Origin: Tupaia tana
Lineage: Eukaryota > Chordata > Mammalia > Scandentia > Tupaiidae
Direction: 5' to 3'
Length of the DNA: 64,000 nucleotides
Assembly: GCA_026018925.1 (NCBI GenBank)
Contig: JAKSZU010000004.1
Span: forward strand, 42,174,233 to 42,238,232
Shown here: positions 21,740 to 33,334 of the stretch, piece after piece
How the letters are laid out: each line of letters begins with the position of its first letter
Numbering within the stretch: position 1 is the stretch's first letter
Position numbers and translations under genes: made by a program
The notes under the pieces: generated by a model
Told to the model about the DNA's origin: nothing
The model's database searches: none
What the model saw: only the letters and a program-made list of their open reading frames with translations

Positions 21740-22150
21740 TATACACCATAATCACCATGATAGAAGTGACTACAGGAGACACAGCGGTTTACAGGACTTC
21801 AAGAAGGGAGAGATCATAGCTCACTGCATTAGAATTAGGAAAATTACCTGAAGATAGGCATGTGAAATGGCTCTTTATAGACAGGCATCATTTAGAGAGG
21901 TAGAAAAGGGGGATGAACAAGAGCTATCAACAGAATAGTTCTCAGCAGGAGAGACCAAGAGAAGCACAGATAAGGAGGTACAAAATAGGGTGTAAGGTTG
22001 TAGAATAGCATGCAATCTGATTTGATTGAATGTAAAAGTATGAGAGAAGTGGGGATAAAAGTTCCAAAATTCACCTGGAGGTGAATGATAGATGATTTTA
22101 GATGACAACCTGTGGATTTTGGAATAATTTCAGTAGGTGATGAAGATGTT
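21740..22150 (+). repeat. Ancient dispersed repeat remnant (family not named)
   Basis: Purine-rich body with GAAGGGAGAGATCATAG, AGATAGGCATGTGAAATGG and GTATGAGAGAAGTGGGGAT resembles the segments at 5010-5440 and 60585-61000. Confidence 0.4.
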
Positions 22151-22229
22151 TTAAAGTAGATGAGGTATATTCTTGAAACACGTTTGGGAAGAGAGCTTTC
22201 TTTGTCCATTTTACAAACTAGGTGATCAG

Positions 22230-22400
22230 CTAAGTGATTTTATACATGCCATCGGATTTAAATTTTCATAATTACTTTCTGAAGTATATATTATTATTTC
22301 TTTTATGCACAAAAAAGGGAAAAAGACAGAGACTCAACAGCTATCAATATCTTTCCCAAGTAGGAAAATCAGAAAGCAGTGGCATGACAGGCGTTCTCTT
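22230..22400 (-). repeat. MIR remnant
   Basis: GTGATTTTATACATGCCATCGG, TATATTATTATTTC, AGACAGAGACTCAACAGC and CTTTCCCAAGTAGG follow reverse MIR order. Its right half is duplicated at 23404-23523. Confidence 0.65.
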
Positions 22401-22409
22401 GACTCATTA
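22296..22409 (+). repeat. Local duplication of a MIR-derived segment, copy 1
   Basis: It shares with 23404-23523 non-MIR variants such as CTATCAATATCTTTCCCAAG and AGAAAGCAG, so the two come from one local copy rather than from two independent MIR insertions. Confidence 0.85.
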
Positions 22410-23105
22410 ATTCATCCAATTATTATCTTCATTAAATAATTCTGAACTTTCTATTTGTTTTCATTATTGCCCTTCTGAGTAAGGATACTGAGTTGGAAAT
22501 ATATGATTCCAGAAATCCCAGACATTTCCAGAACAATGCGACATATTGGTAAACAGATTATAAGGACATATTGTTATGGGAAGTATAATGTAGAGAGGAT
22601 AAAATAGGGAAAATATTAATATTTTCCACCTTGTGCAGTCTGAGTTAGAGGAGTCCTAAAACAAGCAAGGCAAGTGTGATCATCTCAGCTAAAAGTTATT
22701 ACAACCCCAACTGGCTTGTAAATAAAGAAAAATTAAGGGAGATATTATATGGCAGACACAAGATGAAGGTAGAATTATTAGTTGCAATAGACAGTGAGTC
22801 TAATACAAAGAGTGAAGAGATAAGACTTTTTCTAACTCATTGAACTCGAATACATAGGAAAGTACAAGTACTACTTAATAAAAGGAAATTAGAAAGAAGA
22901 CTTTTTTGAAAGCAGAGATATTAATTATAATTTTACTATTGTTTTGAAGTACAGGAGTTACAGCATAAGAGATAGTCATCAAACAGCCATTAGGCAAGAG
23001 AGAAATCTGTGAGTTTGTTTTTTTGTTTGTTTTTCTTTTAATAAGAAATTAAGTATGCTTATGGTTTAGGGCATTATTAATTGTGAAGAGTTTAGGAACA
23101 GAAAT

Positions 23106-23344
23106 TTGAGGACCACAAGTGACATAGTGGTTGGGCACTGGATTCTCACATGGCCAATCATGGTTTGAGTCCCAGAATGATTGGCTTAAAACTCATGCCA
23201 GGCATGTGTGAGTGTATGCCTGAAGTCCTAGAGAAGAGTGGAGGAGATGGCATTGCAGCGTAGCCATCCCCCCCCCCCCCCCGGGGGTAATTTTTCACTT
23301 TCCCTCTCTCCATATTTCTCTATCTCTTCAGGGAGCACACATGT

Positions 23345-23350
<6 letters not shown>
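23106..23350 (+). mobile_element. tRNA-derived SINE
   Basis: GAGGACCACAAGTGACATAGTGG head, ATGGTTTGAGTCCCAG, a run of about 17 C at 23268-23283, GAGCACACATGTCCTG end merging into a TG tract. Confidence 0.93.
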
Positions 23351-23383
<33 letters not shown>

Positions 23384-23521
23384 GTGTGTATGTGTGTGTA
23401 TATAATTTCTTTTATATACAAAAAAGAGAGAGAGAGAGAGAGAAAGACAGAGAACTATCAATATCTTTCCCAAGTAGGAGAAACAGAAAGCAGAACCATG
23501 ACAGGTATTCTCTTAGCTCAT

Positions 23522-23567
<46 letters not shown>

Positions 23568-23568
23568 A
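23348..23568. repeat. TG, GA and CA tracts in opposed orientation
   Basis: (TG)n at 23348-23374 with TG-rich sequence to 23400, (GA)n at 23426-23443 and (CA)n at 23524-23567. The outer TG and CA tracts are complementary and could pair across about 150 bp. Confidence 0.92.
23404..23523 (+). repeat. Local duplication of a MIR-derived segment, copy 2
   Basis: AATTTCTTTTATATACAAAA, CTATCAATATCTTTCCCAAG, TAGGAGAAACAGAAAGCAG, TTCTCTTAGCTCATTA. It is parallel to 22296-22409 about 1.1 kb away and lies directly behind a SINE and TG tract. Confidence 0.85.
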
Positions 23569-23756
23569 AGAACAGTTTTAACAATAAGGAGTGTTCTTCA
23601 ATATTAACACTACAGAGAAGTCAAAGAAGACTTAAAAAGATTAATGAGAAGTCTAGTCCGCAATGACATTACTTTTTTGTTTGTTTTTCAGTGACAACAA
23701 GGAGATCCTAATAGAGTGGGGAGGACATAAGAATGAGAGCCTTTTAAGAAGCCATA

Positions 23757-23930
23757 TGGGGGACCAGCAGGTGGTGTGTTGGTTAAGACGCTGGATACCC
23801 GCATATGGCAGAGCACAGTTCGAGTCCCACCATGGTGGCTTGCTTTCTCACTTTCCCTCTCTCTCTGTGAGTCTCTCTCTGACCAAATTAAAATAAATAA
23901 AATTAAATAAATAGTTCTTTTTTAAAAAGT
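23757..23930 (+). mobile_element. Short-form SINE
   Basis: GGGGGACCAGCAGGTGGTG head, AGTTCGAGTCCCACC, GGTGGCTTGCTTTCTCAC, CT-rich run and tail AAATAAAATTAAATAAATAG. Confidence 0.93.
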
Positions 23931-24424
23931 AGCTGTATGGAAGATAAGGAAGAACAACAAAAAGTATACTTTAGCAATCAAGCTTGTCTTTTATAGGAAT
24001 TAAATTCATGTAAGTTTAAGCTTTTAATAGCTTTCCCAATCTTCCTGATTTTTTATCTCACTGCATTTGAATGCTAAGTTTGTTTCCTCTAGCTTACTAC
24101 TTAAATACAGCAGGCCTTAATTAGACATAAAACTCACAAATAGGATGATCCTGCATGTCCCTGACCTATAATCTTTAAAACTATAAATCACAAGCTGACT
24201 CTTTGGTCATTGTTGAACTGGTAAGCATTATATAATTGCCAAAATTTTTCTTTCAAATTTTAATTTAAAGTCTATCTTTAGACAACTGAAATGTCGGTAC
24301 TAAAGTTTCTTTAGAGATACTTCTGTCCTCAACATAATTAGTAGATCCTTTTATTTCCATTTCCTTTAGCTTTTTGGCTTATTTAAAATATAAAAGAGCA
24401 CTTCAACAAGATCATCAATAAATG

Positions 24425-24522
24425 AAATTAGAGTACAGATTTATTTTGTTGCAAAAATTTTTGAAATTCATGCATACTTTTTTCATAACATATTTTCCTT
24501 GAACATTTTGAAGACCTCTTGC
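24425..24522 (-). mobile_element. Palindromic DNA-transposon-like element
   Basis: TTATTTTGTTGCAAAAATTTTTG, AAATTCATGCATAC and TTTTCCTTGAACATTTTGAAG match, in reverse, the element at 57258-57376. Confidence 0.75.
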
Positions 24523-24668
24523 ATGGAAGCAGGACAGACTCTGACATTATTTATTACTCATTCAAAACTTTGAAATAAATAATTCTTAGACTTCTCATCA
24601 CTAAATTTTCAACTAGTATGTGCAAAATTGTATTTTCAATCCTAAACTATTATTTTGAAGTATGACTT

Positions 24669-24943
24669 ACCTTTTTTTTTCTTTCGTTTTTTGTTTATAG
24701 TGTGCTATAGGGCATGCATACATGCCAGAGACAGAGAGAGAGATAGAGAGAAGAAAATGAGAAATCATCCCCCCAAGGGGATGGTTATGCCACAATCCCT
24801 CTTTTCCATTTTCCGCTCAAGTTTTTGGGAACACACATATAGAAACCCCGTGTGATTTTCAAGCTGCTGTATCCAGGACTTGAACCACTCAGTTGGCCAT
24901 GTGGGATACAATCACTTAAATTTCTGAGCCACTTACTGGCTCT
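24669..24943 (-). mobile_element. tRNA-derived SINE
   Basis: T-run, GTGCTATAGGGCATGC, CATCCCCCCAAGGGGATGG, GGACTTGAACCACTC and GAGCCACTTACTGGCTC. Confidence 0.93.
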
Positions 24944-25574
24944 CAATACTAAACATTGATATACACATTCAATGTCCTTGTTACTTTCATATAAAAAATA
25001 TCTATTTTATAACCAACTGTCTTGGGTATATTTGGAGAGCAAAACAAACCAAAGATGAAAAAAATTGTTCTATTTAAGGAACAGGGCTTTTATATCAATT
25101 GATATACTGTACACTGATTATCACGAATCCAACTTTTCTTTTTCATAGACTGTGCACTACAGTTCATAAATCTAGGCTTTGAGAAATCAAATGAGATATA
25201 TTAAAATTGGTTGGATATAAGCCTAAACAAAATGGAAGACTCATAAAATCTTGCTGACCCAAGCAATTACCAGGATAATTCATATACATAATAACCTCAG
25301 TATTAATGAACATTAAATTGAAAATGTGGGAAGAATTAGAAAAATATTATCATTTCCAATGATTCATGATTTTCTGACTTTCAAATTGACATTGGAGAAA
25401 TCAACGTATTAAAAATAAAAATTTATATAAGCACAGTGCTGAAATTACAAAGTTCAGAAATAAAATCAATTCTAATGAAAAAAATTGCAGTTTTGTAGCT
25501 GCCAGTCACATATAAAAATTTTTAAAAAGCCATTGTCATTGCCATCTATTATTTTATTAAAATGTACTTAGTGT
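24944..25574. other. Unique intronic sequence
   Basis: AT-rich and without a recognised repeat. Confidence 0.55.
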
Positions 25575-25765
25575 TATACCAGGCACCAATCAAATAGGGA
25601 AAAACACTTTATAGAGTTAGTGTCCTTGCTAAATTTTACACAAGAATAAGGTGCATCTCGAGAAAATTAATAGTTCAAAGCAACAAATAGAGGTAGAATT
25701 GGGATTTGAACGGAAGTTCGGGTGAATCCAAATTCCTAACCCTTTCTACCATATTTCCCAGACTT
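25575..25765 (-). repeat. MIR remnant
   Basis: Reverse MIR: TTATACCAGGCACCAATCAA, AAATAGAGGTAGAATTGGGA, TTTGAACGGAAG and CCAAATTCCTAACCCTTTC. Confidence 0.82.
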
Positions 25766-26882
25766 CTGCTGAACTATATTTTGTAAGGAATCCTTCCATT
25801 TACCCATGTACTAGAGTAACTTTTTTTTCCTAGTATGCTATCATAAATTTGTCTAAATAAGTTCAGGAAATAAATAGCAATTCTTATACGCTACTTTCAG
25901 ATTGTATGTGGGCCCAATGGCACAGTTAATAATAGAACAGGAAGGCAAAGACTACAATACATTAAGGAATTCTCTTACATGCAGTAGATAAATTCTTGAA
26001 TATTACTATTGTCCTTATCTTTGCCTATAGATATAGATGGTAGTGAACTCTGGCTCCTGGATTCTCTGACATGACAGATTACATCCTGAAGGCAGCCTTG
26101 ACCACCAAAGGTTAATCAGGCCTTCCTGCAGAACAAAGGAAGTCTATTCTCTGATATATTTATTTCTTCTATAACTTTCAAATTACTTGTTTGTCCACTT
26201 GTTGATACTGCAGAGACCATGAATAAAGTTCAAGTATCCACTCCTCCCAGTGAACCAGTATCAGCCATTTGTAATTGGCTACAGACGAGTCTTTTGCCTT
26301 AGCATTTAATAAATTTTATTAGATTATAGAGTCTGTACTTTGTATCCACTTTTTCCAAAAGAGCTTAGCATTTGCAATTATTAGAATAACATCTGTTAAA
26401 ATATCCCAACCTTAGTTATTAGTTAGCACTGACCCCAACTATGACACACATCTTTGCTGCCAACTCCTCTACTGCTTTGTGCCAATAGTATAGAATTTTG
26501 TTTTCACAGATGTTCCCTGTGCCGATGTTGAGGAGAAAAAATGGCTTATAAACAAATCATGCTTCTGTGTGGCGGTTTATGTTCGCACACTGTCTATACT
26601 GAACAGTTAGTTGCTCTGTCTTAAAAATGAAGATTTGCTGAAGACAGCATTAAATGAATAAATTCCATTTCTCTTCATTTGTGCTTATCGGTAAATCAGG
26701 TATATCACAAGTGTAAAAACAAGGTATGTTAAAAGGCACAAGCAAGTTGATTAGTTTGAGCAACTAAATGATACTACAAAAAACAGAAGTTGTTTTTTTT
26801 TATTTCTTTCAATTCTAACCACAGCTTTAACCTAGCAAGTTGACTGCTCCCTAAGTATAAAGATGTTCTTTTTTTTCTGCAG
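25766..26882. other. Unique intronic sequence
   Basis: 1.1 kb without a recognised repeat. A region near 26040-26300 is less AT-rich. Confidence 0.55.
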
Positions 26883-27162
26883 TTATTTATTTATTTTAAA
26901 GTTTTTACCACAGGGAGTGTGTGGAGAGATATCGTGCTGGAGAGATATCTAGAGAAATTATGAGAAGGAGAGTGAAAAATCACCCCCCCCAGTGAAGATG
27001 GCCACACTGCAATCCCTCTTCCTCCACTCTCCCCCCTGGGATCTGGGGCAGGCATGCAAGGATGCCTGGCATGACACACAAGCATCCTGATCTGGGACTT
27101 GAACTGTAGTCAGCCATGTGGGAGCCCAGCATCCCAACCACCATACCACCTGCTGGTCCCAC
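26883..27162 (-). mobile_element. tRNA-derived SINE
   Basis: TTTTAAAGTTTTTACCACAGG start, C8 block, CTGCAATCCCTCTTCCTCC, GGACTTGAACTGTAG, CCATACCACCTGCTGGTCCC. AGATGTTC occurs on both sides as a weak target duplication. Confidence 0.93.
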
Positions 27163-27414
27163 AGATGTTCATATTGCCAATATAATCGTAGAGTCTAGCA
27201 CAGTGTCTGACATTGGCCAAGTGCTCAATAATTACTGGTTGAATACATATGTTAATAATTAAATAAATCATCTTCTGCCATAACTAACAGTATAAATTAC
27301 ACATCATGTTCCATCATGTTCAAGTTTATTAAAGAGAATTAACAAAAGGCCATCACCAAACAAAAGAAATAATGATGAAGTAGCAATCTAAATTCTAAGC
27401 TTTCAATCTGTCTT

Positions 27415-27870
27415 CCTTTTTTTTTGGAGAGGTTTTCGCTATAGGGCACGTGGGCTCACCAGACAGACAGAGAGAGACAGAGAGACAGAAAGCAAGAAAT
27501 CACCCCCCAGGGGGGATGGTCACGCCACAATCCCTTCTCCTCCATTCTCCTCTCGGGATCTTGGGCACGCACGCACACGCGCCAGGCGTGAGTTTTAAGC
27601 CACCGGGTCCAGGACGCGAACCGCGGTCGACTACGTGGGAGTCCAGCGACATAGCCATTACACTAACTGCTGGTTCCCAAGCGAGAAATCACCCGCCCCC
27701 CCCCGCCCCGGGGGATGGCCACGCCGCAATCCCTTCTCCTCCATTCTCCTCTCGGGATCTTGGGCACGCACGCACACGGCGTGAGTTTTAAGCCACCAGG
27801 TCTGGGACGCGAACCACGGTCGACTACGTGGGAGTCCAGCGACATAGCCATTACGCTAACTGCTGGTCCC
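27415..27870 (-). mobile_element. Head-to-tail SINE dimer within one target duplication
   Basis: 27415-27677 is a full monomer ending CTAACTGCTGGTTCCC. It is joined without spacer to a second monomer (27678-27870) that starts inside the body at AAGCGAGAAATCACC and ends CTAACTGCTGGTCCC. TCAATCTGTCTT lies at 27403-27414 and 27871-27882 and encloses the whole unit. No target duplication separates the two monomers. Both are CpG-rich and young. Confidence 0.96.
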
Positions 27871-28002
27871 TCAATCTGTCTTTTAAATACATTTATTGCT
27901 AACACTGCAGGTACTCTGGAGGAAGAAAAACTCTCTCCAAACATGATTTTAAAAAGTGAGAAATAACCAGCCGGAGCCTTGATTCAAAAAAATTTGTCAT
28001 CA

Positions 28003-28230
28003 GGTCCAGCCAGGATGGCACAGGTGGTAGGACACTGATGCACAATTCTGGAGTGATACAGGAGGCTCCTGGTTTAGATCATGGGTCAACCTGAAGACGC
28101 TGATTGTGCCTGCACATGCGCATGGATCCTGGTTGACTAGAACTCAGAATTAGTGGAGGCAGGACTGCAGAATGGGAAGTCTCCGCTGGGATACTCTTGT
28201 GAAATAGAAAAATGAATAAACATAAAAATG
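28003..28230 (+). mobile_element. Second SINE family (family B)
   Basis: GTCCAGCCAGGATGGCACAGG head, GGAGGCTCCTGGTTTAGATC, GCATGGATCCTGG, GGGATACTCTTG and AATGAATAAA tail. Related copies are at 29784, 37917, 46862 (plus) and 45205, 51210, 57370 (minus). It does not share the GATTTCTC or CCTATAGC blocks of the main family. Confidence 0.75.
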
Positions 28231-29212
28231 TTCGTAATGAAAATCAAAGTGAGAAAAGAAAATACTGTCTGTAACACTGACACTTTAAACATTATATCAT
28301 GTTTTTGAAATTATGTTAATACATAACAGCAATATCAGTAGGAAATACTTCTCTTTCACCTTACGTGAATATTAGTAGTCATGTAAGTGCGCTTGGTATA
28401 AATTTTAACTTCAAAACATGTGGAATTCTAGTATAAATGGCTCAAAATCAGAATCTGAAGACCTGAACGCTAATTCTATTCTACTACAAACTGTTATTCA
28501 AGTCTAGGTGTCTGTAGGCTTAGATTTCTTAACTGCAAAATAAGATCAGTACTTCCCAAAGTAGATTCCATACAACTGCATTCTTAGGATGTTAACAAGA
28601 ATCTCTTCAAATTGTATTTCCATGTGCATATAAATGAATGAAAACAATCACATTTGCTCATTGCCGTGACATTTAGAACTAGTTCGTATATTAATGTCCA
28701 TGAGGACTCTCTAAGAGGGAGAGAAATAACTCAAAGGTATTCCCAACCTTCTCTCTGAACACAGTGTCCAAGATTAATCTTCCAGAATTAATGTCCCATA
28801 AAAGGCAAAAGATGCCAAACTGAAAGTCATGCCTTTATCCCCATGCACACTTTGCAGAGTTTCACTTGTCTATTCTGGCTCATTTAGAGATTTAGTTTAC
28901 AGAGCAGAGAACTAAACGCCAGGAGCCATAGAACTAGGATTAAATTAAAAACTGAGCATGATATCCTCAACTATTTGATACACACAAGAAATATGACGCT
29001 CTAAAATCCAGTTTTGGAAAGACTAAATTTGTTTCAAGTCAACTCTATGTAGAGAATTAGTCCCCTCTACAGAAAAATGAACTAAAACAAATTGATATAT
29101 AATTGGTATTTTTACAGATAAATGCAAATCAATTGTAGTGATTCATGATCAGTAAATACAAAATTGTCAAGGAAATATAGCAAGGTTATGTTTTTGTTTC
29201 TGCAGTAGAGAG
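28231..29212. other. Unique intronic sequence
   Basis: About 1 kb with no recognised element. Confidence 0.55.
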
Positions 29213-29225
29213 AAATAAAACATAT

Positions 29226-29476
29226 ACTGGGACCAGCAGATGGTGTAATGGTTACGTCACTGGACTTCCATGTATATGACCATAGTTCAAGTCCTAGATC
29301 CCATGGCTTACAATCCACAGAGGGTGTGAGTGCATGCATGCCCAAAGTCCCGAGAGGATAATGAAGGAGAAAGGACTGTAGCATGCCATCCCTCTTTGGG
29401 GACAATCTCTTGCTTTCTGTCTCTCTCTCTCTGCTGAGCGCATGCACCCTACAGCAAACATTTCTCTAAAATAAAT
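29226..29476 (+). mobile_element. tRNA-derived SINE with perfect target duplication
   Basis: CTGGGACCAGCAGATGGTG head to GCATGCACCCTACAGC and A-rich tail. AAATAAAACATAT flanks it at 29213-29225 and 29477-29489. Confidence 0.96.
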
Positions 29477-29783
29477 AAATAAAACATATCACTCTGACTG
29501 AAACTGATTAACTAAACGTTGTACAAACACAAGAGATGGGTGTGAATGCGAGATGTGGTGTGTGTGGAGGAGTGGGGCCTAAGGAAGGACATTTGGAGGA
29601 GGGATACAGAGGCAGAGCATTGATGGGATGAGGAGGTGTGATGTAACCTGTTGAAGATATTTTGATCAACTGGACTGGGGAGAAATGTTCACATATTGAA
29701 ATGTTCACTTTGTAAGCTAAATAATGTGATTGAATGTATATAAAAAATTTAAAAAAATAAAAAAAAATACACATCCTTATTGC

Positions 29784-30000
29784 ACAAAATGGACTTTGGC
29801 ACAGGGGAAATAAAATTGGCCCCACATTGGATAGTCCTGGGTTTGTGTCCAGGAGCCTCTTGTACATGTGAGGTGTGCATGTGTGTTCCTGAGATTCAGT
29901 CTGGCTGAGGCTGAGGCAGGTAGTGGATCATGGCATAGGGGCTCAGTCAATAGTGGCTGTTTCTCTGTCTGTTTCTCTGATGGAAAAACGGAATAAATGC
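29784..30000 (+). mobile_element. Family B SINE
   Basis: GATAGTCCTGGGTTTGTGTCC, GGAGCCTCTTGTACATG, GTCTGGCTGAGGCTGAGGC, CTCTGTCTGTTTCTC, AATAAATGC tail. GGCTGGCTGAGGCTAGAG at 38041 is the matching block of another copy. Confidence 0.75.
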
Positions 30001-30023
30001 ATTTAAAAAAAGTAAATTTTGGG

Positions 30024-30287
30024 TACCAACTGTTGGCATAATGGCTAAGTCTCTGGACTCCCACATAGCTGACTGTGGTCCGAGTGCTGGACCCGGTGGC
30101 TTAAACTCACGCCGGGCACGTGTGTGTGTGTGTACCCAAGATCCTGAGAGGAAAATGGAGGAGAAGAGATTGCAGTGTGGCCATCCCCCCTTGGGGGGGT
30201 GATTTCTCGCTCTCTGTCTCTCTGTCTGTCTCTGTCTTTCTGGCAAGTGCACGCACGCTATAGCAAAAACCTCTAAAAAAATCAATT
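30024..30287 (+). mobile_element. tRNA-derived SINE, young subtype
   Basis: GGTACCAACTGTTGGCATAATGG head, GGACCCGGTGGCTTAAACTC, CCCTTGGGGGGGTGATTTCTC, GCACGCACGCTATAGC and AAAAACCTCTAAAAA tail. Confidence 0.94.
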
Positions 30288-30599
30288 TTGTACATGACTA
30301 AATTTTTCTCAGTCATCACTCTTAACTAATAGTCACCTTAAAATGTCAGTTGAGTTTGGAAACAATTCAATGTGTCTACTCATCTCCTTGGTATTATGAA
30401 ATTGTTTAAAATGAACCAAATGTCCATATAAATTAAAAAAAAAACTTATTAGTAGCAAATCAATAAATGTAAATAATATACTCAGACTGGTTTATCAAGT
30501 AAACGGGGTAGAATCAGTGCACACCACCAGTAACAGCCCCTGACATCACACAACCTCAAGGTACTCTTACCACCTTACCACATGCTACCACTTTTATCT

Positions 30600-30990
30600 G
30601 ATCAATTGTCCTGAAATTCTACTCTGATTGCATCGTTTTCTGTTTAGTATCATCAGATACCTCCTCACTGCCCACAGAATTAAGTTCAAGGCATTGTCCT
30701 AGAATTAAAAATATTCTATAATTTGACCTTTATATACTTTACAATAATTTCTCTGAGAACCTTCCAATATGACCAGTGTGGACTAGGCAAATTTAGACTC
30801 TCTTCTCTTTCCCAAATAATTTTATTATAATAAGACATTAATGATAAATTTGTCTAAAATGTCCTCAGTGTATTTACCACACATGAAAACTTTATCCATC
30901 CTTAAATTCTATTACAAATTTCCTCTTTGAAGTTCTCCTTTCTTATCACCCCAAATGAACAGTTTCCACTAAGGTACATACAACTAGTGT
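30600..30990 (+). repeat. L2 LINE 3' remnant
   Basis: ACCTCCTCACTGCCCACAGAAT, TAAGTTCAAGGCATTG, ATTCTATAATTTGACC and TTTGAAGTTCTCCTTTC follow L2 3' order. Confidence 0.65.
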
Positions 30991-31396
30991 AGGCTACAAA
31001 GCATTTCTTTCTTTTTGCCAACATCCATTGGGTATATCTATAGCATTTTCCTAAAAAACATGAGAAATGAAATATAATGCATGTATTTTTCCCTTTCTAC
31101 TATGTTTATCCCAGGGACAGCCTGTTCCTAAATATTCACATCTCCCAATTTTCTAACCTCATACTCCAAAGTAGAAATGATAGATTTTAAAATGGATATT
31201 AAACCACATTGGTATGTCCACCTGACATTCACACCATTTAAGCCTAATTTATACCTTTTGCCTCTCCATGCAGGAATGCATATAAAAACTATGAAATAAA
31301 GGAAAAAAGGGAAGGGTTAAAAGGCGACTTCCTCATACTATAGGGAATCATACTACTTCCAAGATGACTCTGAATATTATACGGTTTTAATATTTT
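30991..31396. other. Unique intronic sequence
   Basis: Nothing recognised. Confidence 0.5.
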
Positions 31397-31622
31397 CAAT
31401 TTTTTTTTCTATAGGGTGTGTTTGTTTGCCAAAAAATGACAGAGACAGACAGGGAGGGAAAGTGAAAATCACCCCCTGAGGAGGGATGGCCATGCCTCAA
31501 TCCCTTGTACTCCACTTGCCTCTCAGGATTTTGGGCACACACATACATGCGCTTGGTGTGATTTCAAGCTGTTGGGTCTGGTACTTGAGCTGCAGAATCA
31601 GCCATGTGGAATCCCATGCCTT
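31397..31622 (-). mobile_element. tRNA-derived SINE, head truncated
   Basis: TTTCTATAGGGTGTGTTTG start, ACCCCCTGAGGAGGGATGGCC, GCTGTTGGGTCTGGTACTTGAG. It ends near GCCATGTGGAATCCCATGCC without the head bases. Confidence 0.92.
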
Positions 31623-32346
31623 ATTTTTGTTATCTTGTTGAGTAGGGTACTTATTCTGTCTCGAAAATTTTAGGCGTACCAACACTTTAATATTCTCTTT
31701 CCCTTCCGTGCTACTATGCAGCTGAGAAGATATAATTCATCTGTTAAGACCAAGGCTTCTTAATATTATCATCTATGTGTAATCATTCTTTATAATCATC
31801 CCAATCAGATTATTATTTTTTGTTATCATTTCAATACATTTTGCTTACAATACTTTAAAAAATTTCATTCATTATATAACTGCAAATGATAAAGAATTTC
31901 TGAATTTTACCCCTTGGTTGATCTAATTTAGTTTCACACTTCCATTATCATTTATAACATGGTAAACCACAAATCTCTACATTTAGGCAAGATTTCACCC
32001 CAATATTCAAATCTTCGGAGACAAGCACCTACATTTCAAACTGGATTTGTTTACAGCTGGACTAATCATTCTTCCATTGTCTATACCTCATCCCACCATT
32101 TTTCAATATTTTGCAAACTGATACTAATATCCATCCAATTAAACAATGCTGTTTTGTTATTATTATTATTATTCCTTCTGTTATAGGCCTTGAAATAAGT
32201 GACAAACTTCAACTGACCTAAACTTTTAAAATATACCCCTTTCCACACCAAATCTCCTTCTTTGACAATGTTTCTTCCTGGCTCAAAAAATGTGTTAGGT
32301 AAGTTTTTTGACAACATAGATGATAAACTGTTCTAAATATAATAGT
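31623..32346. other. Unique intronic sequence
   Basis: AT-rich, with a short (TTA)n run at 32155-32175. Confidence 0.5.
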
Positions 32347-32763
32347 CAGGCATGAGCATACTAGTTGCTCAGAATAAAAATGGAGTCAATGGTGTCAACT
32401 TTTGTTAAACGTTGACCAAATAGTGCCATGGAAGGCCACGAAAGGGACAATTCTCATGCAAGTATGCCTGAAAACAAAAATGGTCAAAAAGACTCTGCCA
32501 CAACCACAACCTTCCAACATCTGTGCAGAAATTTAGTCCAACATTATCCTGACGTCACTCTTACTACTGATGGTAGCGAAAAATAACTGTCCCCAAAGAA
32601 CTGATTCAATCCCTCACTGTTTTTCTTTTCAAAGTCCCATTTTCTCCTACTTCCATGATTACGCCCATAATTTAGTAGGATCTATTGCAATCCCTACTCC
32701 TAAATACAATGTCGTTTTTCTTTTAGACAGCTCTTCTCTATGTCTGTTATTTTGGGGATTAAC
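32347..32763 (+). mobile_element. Putative solitary LTR (ancient, unclassified)
   Basis: CAGGCATGAGCATACTAGTTGC start, unusually mixed base content for this intron (GCCATGGAAGGCCACGAAAG, CTGACGTCACTC), a late polyadenylation-like AAATACAAT followed by TTTTCTTTTAGACAGC and an end GGATTAACA. The order resembles an ERVL-class LTR. No coding remnant is attached. It could be another repeat type. Confidence 0.4.
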
Positions 32764-32950
32764 ACTAAATATGGTTTTCTGTGTCTCTGTAGTTTGAGCT
32801 GTTTTGGGTTTACATAAACTACTGAAATTTAAATTCTATTATCTTCTTCTTAACTTACATATTTCCTTTTAGTTTAAGTGCTGATAATTTATTTTTTAGG
32901 TTCCCACAGTGCTTCTAAATCTCATAACCTTCTCTTCATATCCAATTCTT

Positions 32951-33231
32951 TTTTTTAATGAGGTTTTTTTTTATTTTATTTTTTATTTATTTACTTATTT
33001 ATTTATTTTTTGTTATATGCCCTTGCCAGAGAGACAGAGAGACACAAAGTGAGAAATCACTCCCCCCAGGGAAGATAGCCAAGCCACAATGCCTTCTCTT
33101 CTGTTCTCTAGGAATTTGGGGCGCACATGCATACACACACAGTGTGTTTTAAGCCACCTGGTCTGGGACTTGAACCGAGGTTGACTACGCGCAAATTCAG
33201 TGACATAAACATTATGCCATCTGCAGGTCCC
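32951..33231 (-). mobile_element. tRNA-derived SINE with 16-bp target duplication
   Basis: A long T/TTTA-rich tail, GCCCTTGCCAGAGAGACAG, and CATTATGCCATCTGCAGGTCCC. TTCATATCCAATTCTT (32935-32950) and TTCATATCCAACTCTT (33232-33247) flank it. Confidence 0.96.
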
Positions 33232-33334
33232 TTCATATCCAACTCTTACTTTAAATATTTTCACAACAAAAGCCTTTTAAGTTTCGTACTACTTGTTATT
33301 AATTTATTTTTTCAAATTTGGTAAGGGTGGTTGT

